Shown piece after piece: positions 1-8,250 of a stretch of DNA of 45,982 bases (positions within the stretch are counted from its first letter, which is position 1; each line of letters begins with the position of its first letter). The translations under genes were made by a program, and so were the position numbers. The stretch is from Candidatus Thorarchaeota archaeon (GTDB lineage: Archaea > Asgardarchaeota > Thorarchaeia > Thorarchaeales > Thorarchaeaceae). Under the pieces are notes generated by a model. It was given only the letters and a program-made list of their open reading frames with translations. It ran no database searches and was not told the origin of the DNA. The stretch is taken from contig JABCTJ010000093.1 in NCBI GenBank assembly GCA_018238375.1, positions 1 to 45,982 on the forward strand. The letters run 5' to 3'.

Positions 1-1594
1 ACGAGTTGTCTGTTCCACAGAGGGATAAGATAGGAGCACCATGAAACGCTGCAGAGAATGTGGCAGGAGCAAAGAACTCGCTGCCGTCTCCAGTTGGCAC
101 ACTAATCACAACATCATTCTGACCGGACAGATTTCGTATCATGTTCGTTAACATCGGGTAGTTGCTAATGTTGACGAAAGTGCTGTAGTCGTCAAGCTCG
201 TTCTCAAGAGATAAGGAGTGAATATTGGCAGGGTCCACGAGTATGCTAGTAATGACTCCCAACCGTTCAGCTGCCCATGTTGTTATCTCTGGAACAGAGT
301 CAGCGTCCACATAGAGTAGGGGTGCATTCAAGAGAGACGCAAGCACAGCTCCGTTTGCTGCAGACTCGAGATAGTCTTGCAGTTCAGAGGGCATGACGGA
401 AACATCCCAGATGATATCGACGTTATTCTGTTCTTCGACCGCGTCTATCCAAGATACCAAAACAGTCCAGTCGCCAGCCATCGGATAGGGAAAATCTACT
501 GATTCGCCAAGGCCGGATAGTACACTTTCTGTAGGAGACCATTGAGCCAACCTGCCGTCTGGATCTATGAGAGCCAGATTAAGATTCGTTCCAGCATTAT
601 CCCAGGTGATACTGACGTTCAGCCACTTTGCACCGTTGGGAACAGTCACACTACGTGTAAATCCTGGATGATAGCTGACCTCAAACTCAAGGGGAATCGT
701 TCCCGAAACACTGGGCGGCGGGTGGATTATCATCTCCCACGCACCATCTGATGTCTTCGGCACCCAGAAGTTAAGTGGGATACCGACAAGGCGTTCGTGA
801 TAGACCCGTGACCTAACAGAGTAGTCTACGGTATTGCCATCAGGATCCCGAATGGAATGGGTGAATATTTCCCCACTGGTCCAATTGCATGAGCCCTCCA
901 GCCACCCCGTACTGGATGGGGGTGAGAAAGGAATGCTTACGGGCAGGGTTGAAGTCACTTCGGAATCAATCGTTTCCAATTCTGTCTTCATGTTTTGAAA
1001 TGTATAGGATGCTTCGTTGGATGTTATGAGAGGTGCTCCGAAATTCTCGTCGGCAAGAGCGAAGACTGCAATCGCTGACGACTCCCATTCTGCAACTGCC
1101 AGCTGTGCCGCCACATCTGCTGATGTTGCACCAGAGAGCCTAGGGAAAACTTTGGTTCCGATGAGAGACTGAATCTCCAAGATATCAGAATCTGTGAAGT
1201 CACCAATGCTGATAGCTTGAGTCATGCCCCCATCTCCAGATAAGTATTCGACCCAGTCCTGGATTAGCCAGGTTTCGGCATCAGACCCATCTCTAAGGAT
1301 TAGCGGTGATATATATCGGGTACCAGTATCTACATCCGTAAACACAGAGCTAGGTACTGCCGCAATGTACGAGAACTCATCCAAATAGGAGTATGGATCA
1401 TTCGCCACGAAGCCTATCCTGCGTAGTGGAACGGGGGTGGATTCGTCTTGTGCAAGCTCAAACGGGACAACCAAGTCAGGAAATGATACCCTCAGCTCGT
1501 GGTGCACTGATGCATGATCCTGAAACAAAGCGATAGGAGCAAAGAGCAATGCGATTGCAATGAAAACCATGATTGGCTTGCTGAGAGACGTCAT
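1..1594 (-). CDS. Secreted/exported protein, partial (3' end runs off the window)
   Basis: Not in ORF track because no stop lies inside the window. Minus-strand frame from ATG at 1594 reads MTSLSKPIMVFIAIALLFAPIALFQDHASVHHELRVSFPDLVVPFELAQDE... (signal peptide) and looks open to position 2 (...FSAAFHGAPILSLCGTDNS). Confidence 0.75.
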   Translation of the reverse strand, partial: MTSLSKPIMVFIAIALLFAPIALFQDHASVHHELRVSFPDLVVPFELAQDESTPVPLRRIGFVANDPYSYLDEFSYIAAVPSSVFTDVDTGTRYISPLILRDGSDAETWLIQDWVEYLSGDGGMTQAISIGDFTDSDILEIQSLIGTKVFPRLSGATSADVAAQLAVAEWESSAIAVFALADENFGAPLITSNEASYTFQNMKTELETIDSEVTSTLPVSIPFSPPSSTGWLEGSCNWTSGEIFTHSIRDPDGNTVDYSVRSRVYHERLVGIPLNFWVPKTSDGAWEMIIHPPPSVSGTIPLEFEVSYHPGFTRSVTVPNGAKWLNVSITWDNAGTNLNLALIDPDGRLAQWSPTESVLSGLGESVDFPYPMAGDWTVLVSWIDAVEEQNNVDIIWDVSVMPSELQDYLESAANGAVLASLLNAPLLYVDADSVPEITTWAAERLGVITSILVDPANIHSLSLENELDDYSTFVNISNYPMLTNMIRNLSGQNDVVISVPTGDGSEFFAPATFSAAFHGAPILSLCGTDNS

Positions 1595-1700
1595 TCATGA
1601 GCAACTCCGATTATGGACTTGAAATAGAGCCTACGGGGGCGCAAATAGAGTTTTCTTGGTGGAACGCTTCGTATCCTGACTCACACCGGACTCATGTTGC

Positions 1701-2564
1701 TTAGTCCAGATCGGACACATCAAGCAAGTCATCATCATCAGAGGCTTCTTCGGTTTCCTCAGGAAGAGCGTCCTTGATATCATCGATGACGCGTCGAAGT
1801 CGCCGACGAGTGGCCTTCGGTACGTCCCACATCTTCGCCTCAGCCCGATCCACTACCTCACGTGCAATATCGAATATCTCAGAGTCCAGGTAGCATTGAG
1901 CTGCGTTGACAAAATGCTCTGCGGCTTTCTTCTGGTTATTTTTCATCTCCGCGATGTCACCTAACAATGAATGAGCAGTACCTATGCCCGTTTTGTCATC
2001 GAGATCCTTGTAGAGCTTGAGAGCTTTTGCGAATGTTTTTGCGGCTGCTTCCAGGTCCTCCTTATCAGCTTGAGCTGTGCCTATGTCCATTAGCGTAACT
2101 GCGACAGCTTGGTCATTGCCAACGGTCTTGTATACGCGTTGAGCTTTCTTGAAGTAGGTCATTGCATCGTCGAAGTTACCCGACCCAAGACGAGCAAGCG
2201 CAAGCCCGTACATAGCATCGGCAGTTCCGTCCTTATTGTCGACCTTCTCAAAAAGCTTCATGGATGCTTCGCATGCCTTTTCAGCTGCGTCCCATTGCTC
2301 AAGGTTGATCTGAGCAACACCAAGATTGTACATGGCATCGGCTATTCCACTCTCGTCCTTGAGACCTTTATAGATCTCCAAAGACCGCTCAAAGCTTTGA
2401 GCAGCTTCTTGGAACTCAGTTACTGACATGTAGATGTTGCCAGCTGTATTGAATAGCTTCGCGGCTTCCGAATTATCGCCTCCGTCAAGTGCTGTAACAG
2501 CTTGCTCCAGGAGTTCCGCAGGACCTGTGATATCAGAGGAGAGTTCGTCGCTCAATAGCCTCAC
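1701..2564 (-). CDS. TPR-repeat protein
   Basis: Repeated ~40 aa units such as AAQSFERSLEIYKGLKDESGIADAMYNLGVAQINLEQWDAAEKACEASMKLF; acidic C-terminus. Confidence 0.9.
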   Translation of the reverse strand: MRLLSDELSSDITGPAELLEQAVTALDGGDNSEAAKLFNTAGNIYMSVTEFQEAAQSFERSLEIYKGLKDESGIADAMYNLGVAQINLEQWDAAEKACEASMKLFEKVDNKDGTADAMYGLALARLGSGNFDDAMTYFKKAQRVYKTVGNDQAVAVTLMDIGTAQADKEDLEAAAKTFAKALKLYKDLDDKTGIGTAHSLLGDIAEMKNNQKKAAEHFVNAAQCYLDSEIFDIAREVVDRAEAKMWDVPKATRRRLRRVIDDIKDALPEETEEASDDDDLLDVSDLD

Positions 2565-2615
2565 CGATTGAGTTGATGGCGGTTCAACGCGCTTTTGATT
2601 CTTTCTCCCTGACCG

Positions 2616-3317
2616 TCAGCGCTTCATTATCAAGACGGGGTTCTCAAGCAGAGGACGTATCGGTTCTTTCACGGTGAAGCTCTCGTCCCCCACGGCCACC
2701 TCAAGTAGCTTTCTCAGCTCGAATCTCCGCAGGTAGCCCACTGCCTCCTCGCGGGGTAGGTTCAGATCCTTCATCAACTTCTTCAGACCACTCTTCTCGC
2801 CACTGTGTTCAGAGAAAGTGGAAAAGACTGTGCTCCATTGCATCATGCTAAGGTACAGCAGTGTTCTTAGCATACTGTCAACGTTTTTGCCAGTCTTAGC
2901 TGAAATTGGAATCACCGGAAGACCTGCTAGGAAGCTCATCTTCTTGCGCAGTTGATTGACTCGTCGAGCCGCTTTTAGATCCTGTTTGTTAGCAGCAACA
3001 ACACATGGAACACCTGGAAGGAAAAACGCTATCTCTCTGAAGAAGAGCTTGGCACGTGCATCAGATTCAGGATCAACAGAGTCAACAACGAATATAATGC
3101 CATCAGCACCCTCACTCAGGATTTTCCTCATTGTCCTAAATCGGAGGAGTCCGGGTGTACCAAACAAGAAGACATTGAGTCCATCAACATTCGCAAGGCC
3201 GTGGTCCATGGCAATGGTTGTACCCCTTCGTTCTATGTTAATGCAGGAACCATCAGTAATGTGATGTATGATCTGGCTCTTGCCTGACCCATATGGCCCC
3301 GTAACGACGATCTTCAT
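2616..3317 (-). CDS. Small GTP-binding protein (COG2229/SRP-receptor-beta-like or Arf-like) with C-terminal extension
   Basis: G1 GPYGSGKS, G3-like FGTPG, G4 ANKQD, G5 ISA. Confidence 0.85.
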   Translation of the reverse strand: MKIVVTGPYGSGKSQIIHHITDGSCINIERRGTTIAMDHGLANVDGLNVFLFGTPGLLRFRTMRKILSEGADGIIFVVDSVDPESDARAKLFFREIAFFLPGVPCVVAANKQDLKAARRVNQLRKKMSFLAGLPVIPISAKTGKNVDSMLRTLLYLSMMQWSTVFSTFSEHSGEKSGLKKLMKDLNLPREEAVGYLRRFELRKLLEVAVGDESFTVKEPIRPLLENPVLIMKR

Positions 3318-3457
3318 TCGCTATCACCCACACTCGACTCTCGTTGCGTCAATTTCCAAGTAGCTGTTTGCGTGTTAAATGATTTGCCGTAGCCTACTCC
3401 CCTGTAGGCTCTTGGGATGCCATCAGCGAAAATGCTATATCGGCAAGTGACGAAGTA

Positions 3458-3655
3458 ATGGATGAGAGTATAATTAAGGTGGAAATACCGATGGCAGAAT
3501 CCAAACAAATGCTAAAAGAAGATTTCTGGCTTTTCCATGATATTGAGGAAGAAGAGTTCGCGGAGATTAGGAAGTTCATTGACCCCGACTTTGATCTCAG
3601 CTCTCTAAGAGGCATAAACAAGCTATTCGACAAGCTTAACCATCTCCTAGAGTAG
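3458..3655 (+). CDS. Small hypothetical protein (65 aa)
   Basis: Acidic, helical-looking ORF in a gap between minus-strand genes; no known motif. Confidence 0.4.
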   Translation: MDESIIKVEIPMAESKQMLKEDFWLFHDIEEEEFAEIRKFIDPDFDLSSLRGINKLFDKLNHLLE

Positions 3656-3760
3656 AAAATCCAGACATCTACAGCGGACCAGGATAGAGCATAAGATGAA
3701 ATGAGGCCGTCCGCTCGCGACGGCAGTCCTCGACCATCAATCAGCTGTTTCAGATGATTC

Positions 3761-4804
3761 TCATGGGAACTCGGCCTCGATAAACTGAATACCCTTTGCT
3801 AACCGGGCGGTGGGTGCGCCCTTCGCGTTCATAGCTTTGCCAATAGTCCAAGATGGAAGACCTGCACTACGAAGAACTCCGTGGAAGTCATCCGCAACAT
3901 CTGGTTGCAGAAACACCAGCATGCCGCCAGCAGTTTCGGCGCCCATGCCTTCAGAGAGCCTGTGCCCAAAGAAGGTAGCAAGATCGAGTGTTCCCGGAAT
4001 CAATGGCATTGTATCAATGACCACATCAACACCGCTCATAACGGCGACATTGCTTGCATGCCCCAAGAGCCCGAATCCGGTGATGTCCGTTGCGGCGTGA
4101 GTTCCCACTTTATTCATCGCCTGTGCCACTTCAAGATTGCTCTGGGTCATCAGGCGTACTGCAGTATCCTGCATGCGAATGAGATCCGGCTCTTTGAACT
4201 CAGCGAGCAGCGCATCACGCTTCTCATCTTTGAGGTCTCGGTAGGACCTCATCGCCGGTTGGATCCCAAGTGGCTTTGTAAGCAAAACCACGTCGCCAGC
4301 CTTTGCGCCGCCTGAATAGACGACGTTTCTGGGATGTGTTACTCCCAGACAGATTCCTCCGAAGACAGGCACTGGATTCATGATTGTCTGACCGCCTGAC
4401 ACATTCGCGCCAATGCGATTCATGAAATCATTCATCCCCTTGAGCACCCCAACTACAACCTTCTCGGGGAGCTCTTTGGGGTACGCTAGGAATGCTTGAA
4501 GCGAGAGGATGTCAGTTGCACCCATGGCGAAGACATCGTTTGTCGCGTTGCATGCGACTATCTCGCCTTGAGTGTGGGGGTCGTCATGAATCGGTGTGAA
4601 AATATCAACATTCTCCACAACTGCGACGTCTTCACTGACAATCCGCACTACTGCATCATCGCCGATATCTCCAGCGCACTTAGATCCAAGGTCGAGGAGA
4701 TTAGCAGACTTCAGGAGATGGAACAAATCATCCTTCTTGACTTTACAGCTTCAGCCGTGGGTAGTTACCATTGCAGTCAATCGCACTTCAGGCACCTGAT
4801 GCAT
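3761..4804 (-). CDS. selD: Selenide, water dikinase (selenophosphate synthetase), predicted selenoprotein with UGA at 4751-4753
   Basis: Track ORF 3761..4726 has SelD motifs (GDDAVV, DPHTQGEIVACNATNDVFAMGA, NVSGGQT, TDITGFGLLGHA). Extending upstream: AAAGGAGGATTG-ATG (4804), then MHQVPEVRLTAMVTTHG-UGA-SCKVKKDDLFHLLK, with the UGA at the catalytic Cys/Sec of the SelD G(C/U)xCK motif. Confidence 0.9.
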
Positions 4805-4933
4805 CAATCCTCCTTTATTACTAGGCTGTGTAGCCTGCCCGCAGAACTAGCAAGCCCGTTAATAAAACGTGGCGGTCATGATGTTTCACAAGCCTTATAG
4901 CGAATCAGAGAAGTTGTGCGATAAGAACCGGAT

Positions 4934-6388
4934 GTGGCACATTTGGAAATAAAAAAAATAGCTGAAAATGTGTATGAAATTCCCAAGAGCACCCAATCAT
5001 GTATGACAGTCCCGGTGAGAATCTATGCATCTGATTCCTTAGTGAAGAAAATGAAACAGGATAAGACGTTCGAACAGGGAGTGAATGTGGCATGTCTACC
5101 CGGAATCTACTCACACAGCACGATACTTCCTGACGGTCACCAAGGGTATGGGTTCCCAATCGGGGGCGTAGCGGCTACGGACTACGAAAAGGGAGTGATA
5201 TCACCAGGTGGTGTTGGTTATGATATCAACTGTGGTGTCAGGGTTCTAACAACCAACCTGAATGAATCAGATGTACGACCGAAGCTGAGGAGCCTAGTCG
5301 ATTCTCTCTTCCGAAATGTGCCTACCGGGGTCGGCAGGTCCGGCAAAATTATGCTCGCTGGAAAAGCCAGCGTCGACAATGTGCTGAGTGGCGGTTCCAA
5401 ATGGGCTGTAGATGAGGGGTACGGATGGGAAGAAGACCTAGTGCACACGGAGGCAGGAGGGTGCCTTGAATTCGCAGATCCAACCAAGGTGTCACCACAC
5501 GCGAAAGAGAGAGGAAGGAAACAAGTTGGTACTCTGGGCTCCGGAAACCATTTCATAGAGATTCAACTGGTGGATGAAATCTACGACGAAAAGGCTGCAA
5601 AGGCCGTTGGTATAACTCGCAAGGGGCAAGTCACTGTGATGATTCACAGCGGTTCCAGAGGCCTTGGCCACCAAGTCTGTGGTGACTACATCAAGACGAT
5701 GACTCATGCGATGAGGAAGTACAACATCAATGTTCCAGACAGGGAGCTTTGTAGTGCCCCTACGACCTCACCGGAGGGACAAGCGTATTTGGGAGCTATG
5801 TGTGCTGCAGCCAACTACGCGTGGGCAAACAGACAGACCATGATGCATTGGACACGAGAGGTCTTTTCAGAGATATTCCATCAGTCCGCCGAGGACCTAG
5901 ACATGCACTTGGTCTATGATGTTGCACACAATATCGGCAAAGTTGAGGAACACGATATCGAAGGAAAGAAGACGAAGGTCTTAGTTCACCGAAAAGGAGC
6001 GACCAGAGCATTCCCGCCGGGTCATCCCGAAACTCCAGCCAAGTACAAGAGCGTAGGCCAACCCGTACTCATTCCGGGTACGATGGGCACAGCTTCGTAC
6101 ATCCTTGTTGGAAACCAGAAGGGAATGGAGCTTACCTTTGGTTCAACCGCCCATGGAGCTGGCCGCTTCATGAGCAGAAGCAGAGCCAAGAGGCAATTCT
6201 ACGGCAGAGAAGTTCAGGACAAGCTCGCAAGGGAAGGTATCATAGTCAAGGCATCCAAGGGGATTGTGATTGCAGAGGAGGCCCCTGGCGCGTACAAGGA
6301 TGTTGATGAAGTAGTACGCGTATCGGACGCTTTGGGGATTGCAACTAAAGTAGTGAGGCTACGCCCCATGGGTGTCATCAAGGGATAA
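4934..6388 (+). CDS. rtcB: RNA-splicing ligase RtcB
   Basis: GTG start; motifs LPDGHQGYGFPIGGVAATD, GGVGYDINCGVR, GTLGSGNHFIEIQ, HSGSRGLGHQV, GSTAHGAGR. No intein. Confidence 0.97.
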   Translation: MAHLEIKKIAENVYEIPKSTQSCMTVPVRIYASDSLVKKMKQDKTFEQGVNVACLPGIYSHSTILPDGHQGYGFPIGGVAATDYEKGVISPGGVGYDINCGVRVLTTNLNESDVRPKLRSLVDSLFRNVPTGVGRSGKIMLAGKASVDNVLSGGSKWAVDEGYGWEEDLVHTEAGGCLEFADPTKVSPHAKERGRKQVGTLGSGNHFIEIQLVDEIYDEKAAKAVGITRKGQVTVMIHSGSRGLGHQVCGDYIKTMTHAMRKYNINVPDRELCSAPTTSPEGQAYLGAMCAAANYAWANRQTMMHWTREVFSEIFHQSAEDLDMHLVYDVAHNIGKVEEHDIEGKKTKVLVHRKGATRAFPPGHPETPAKYKSVGQPVLIPGTMGTASYILVGNQKGMELTFGSTAHGAGRFMSRSRAKRQFYGREVQDKLAREGIIVKASKGIVIAEEAPGAYKDVDEVVRVSDALGIATKVVRLRPMGVIKG

Positions 6389-7339
6389 GGCACTGTTTCG
6401 ATCCCGTTGGGCCATCCCAGACACCACAAGCGCCACGCCGAATAAGATTATGACAAAAGCTACCAAGGTCATCTCAGGCGGTTGTTCACCGAGAACCAAG
6501 TATCCCAGTATGGTGGCACCTATGGGCTCACCCAGGACTATAGCAGAAACAATGTATGCCGGAACTAGTGTAAGAAGATAATTATTCACTGAATGTCCAA
6601 GAACGGTGGGGAATATCGCCAGGGCTATGAAGAGAGCCATCTCAAAGGGGTCGAGAACAAGAATGTTGATTCCTAAGATTGCGCAAAAGACAAGTGCAGC
6701 AAGCGCAGCGGATGAATAGACCACCGATGTGTATACTGAGTTCGGTAAGCCCTTGGCGTATTTCCGACCCCCAATGAAATAGATTGCGAGAAAGACAGAA
6801 CTCAGAAGCGCCAGGGTGTTTCCCAGAAAGGCACCCGTGCCCTCAGCAACTAGGCTGTTCCAAGTCAGAAAGATAGCTCCCGCCACTGCGATGAGTATTC
6901 CCACCCACGACCGTCGCCTAAGAGACTCTCCAAGAATCACCGTAGATAGAATCGCGGTAGTGATGGGAGCCGTGTGCACTAGCATTACACTGGCTGCAAT
7001 CGTGGTAAGTTTCAGTGAGGCAAACCAAGTGGAAAAATGTAACGAGAGGATAAATCCGATCAACACGAGCCACACCCAATTCTTCTTCAGAACAGGACCC
7101 CGGAACTCGGACAAATCGCCTTTCACCGCACCAATCGAGGCCATCATAATAGCGCCATAGAGGGTTCGCCAGAAAGTGATAACAAGAGCATCTGAAGCAC
7201 TCATCTTGATCAGAACACTGGCGCTAGAAACCATTGATATCGAGAGAAGCATCAGGAGTGTGACTCGCGTGCGATCGACTGATTTTCCAGGAGTATCTTG
7301 CATTACTTCACATCGTATGCTTTTTCCGACATTGTGCAC
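6359..7339 (-). CDS. DMT/EamA-family transporter
   Basis: About 10 hydrophobic segments in two EamA-like halves; small C-terminal overlap with rtcB on the opposite strand. Confidence 0.85.
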   Translation of the reverse strand: MHNVGKSIRCEVMQDTPGKSVDRTRVTLLMLLSISMVSSASVLIKMSASDALVITFWRTLYGAIMMASIGAVKGDLSEFRGPVLKKNWVWLVLIGFILSLHFSTWFASLKLTTIAASVMLVHTAPITTAILSTVILGESLRRRSWVGILIAVAGAIFLTWNSLVAEGTGAFLGNTLALLSSVFLAIYFIGGRKYAKGLPNSVYTSVVYSSAALAALVFCAILGINILVLDPFEMALFIALAIFPTVLGHSVNNYLLTLVPAYIVSAIVLGEPIGATILGYLVLGEQPPEMTLVAFVIILFGVALVVSGMAQRDRNSALSLDDTHGA

Positions 7340-7799
7340 ATATCATCAGGGTACCTGTTTTCTCAGCCACTTGAGAATTGCACGAAGGACATTGTGCTAC
7401 AATCATGTCTTCAAGAGCTCGCGTACGTAACACGCTGCTAACTTCGCTCAAATCACTGTATTCAAACAGAGCTGTCCCATCTGCGCCTTTGACCATAAAC
7501 GAAAGAGGTCGTGCATCCTTATGGCGAAATAGGAGTATGGGTTTCTTGAGCTGAATCGCTAGCATAATCTCCATTCCAACACCAAGTGATGCATGTGAAA
7601 CCTCAGCTATGAGAAGGTCAGACTTAGAAACCTGATCAACATCGCGCCTGTAAACGTGAACTGGGCCAACAGGAGGGAGGAACTGAGGAGCAAAGACGGC
7701 AATCCCTTGCTTCTCAAGCGCATCAATCACTAGGTGATAGAAGTCATCCATTCGTAGCTCAGAGTTGATAATTGGCCCGGAGAGGTATACCTGAACCAT
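7308..7799 (-). CDS. Nucleoside 2-deoxyribosyltransferase-like protein with C-terminal zinc ribbon
   Basis: In-frame M at 7799 gives MVQVYLSGPI...RRDVDQVSKSDLLIAEVSHASLGVGMEIMLAI; CPSC...CAQC at C-terminus. Longer track start (7922) overlaps the OB-fold gene and is probably wrong. Confidence 0.7.
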   Translation of the reverse strand: MVQVYLSGPIINSELRMDDFYHLVIDALEKQGIAVFAPQFLPPVGPVHVYRRDVDQVSKSDLLIAEVSHASLGVGMEIMLAIQLKKPILLFRHKDARPLSFMVKGADGTALFEYSDLSEVSSVLRTRALEDMIVAQCPSCNSQVAEKTGTLMICAQCRKKHTM

Positions 7800-7833
7800 T
7801 CTAGTCACCATGCAGAGAACTGAAGGAATGAAC

Positions 7834-8184
7834 CTAGTTTGCTGTAACGTCCTTAACGAGTTCAGTAATGGGGGCGATTGATTCGTCATCAGGAATCTCT
7901 TCGTAATGGCCAGAGCGTCCAAGAGACAGTTGCACCTTACCCCTCCACTCCTTAGCCCAACCGTCTGTTATCTTAATCACTTTCCCAGCGGACAAGTCAG
8001 AGCCCTCACCAAAACCCCACAGTGACAGGATTACAGTTGCTCCAGGTTCATCCGCGACGAGAACCTCTGTCAGTTGAGTCTTGCGGCCACCGCGGGTTGT
8101 TATGATTCGTGGCGGAGCCACAGAAAGCACACGAACAGTAAGCTCAGTAACGTTATTGCCAGCTTCTACTTCAGATAGTTTCAA
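7834..8184 (-). CDS. OB-fold nucleic-acid-binding (RPA/SSB-like) protein
   Basis: TRGGRKTQLTEVLVADEPGATVILSLWGFGEGSDLSAGKVIKITDGWAKEWRGKVQLSLG is typical of archaeal RPA/SOSS-B-like OB folds. Confidence 0.8.
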   Translation of the reverse strand: MKLSEVEAGNNVTELTVRVLSVAPPRIITTRGGRKTQLTEVLVADEPGATVILSLWGFGEGSDLSAGKVIKITDGWAKEWRGKVQLSLGRSGHYEEIPDDESIAPITELVKDVTAN

Positions 8185-8250
8185 AGAGAATCCCTTTCCC
8201 TCATTGGAACCTAACCAATAAATCAGTCTTCCTAAGTGGACAGAATTTAA

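Noticed and set aside
3761-4726. ORF-track start (TTG at 4726) for selD
   Set aside because: It lacks the catalytic GUxCK motif and has no suitable SD; the SD-ATG at 4804 with recoded UGA fits SelD homology much better.
4496-4900. Plus-strand ORFs 4496..4900 and 4596..4799
   Set aside because: Antisense to the selD coding frame; no recognisable domains.
7308-7922. Long form of the NDT-like ORF starting at 7922
   Set aside because: The first 41 residues overlap the OB-fold gene out of frame and do not look like NDT sequence; MVQVYLSGPI at 7799 is a natural start.
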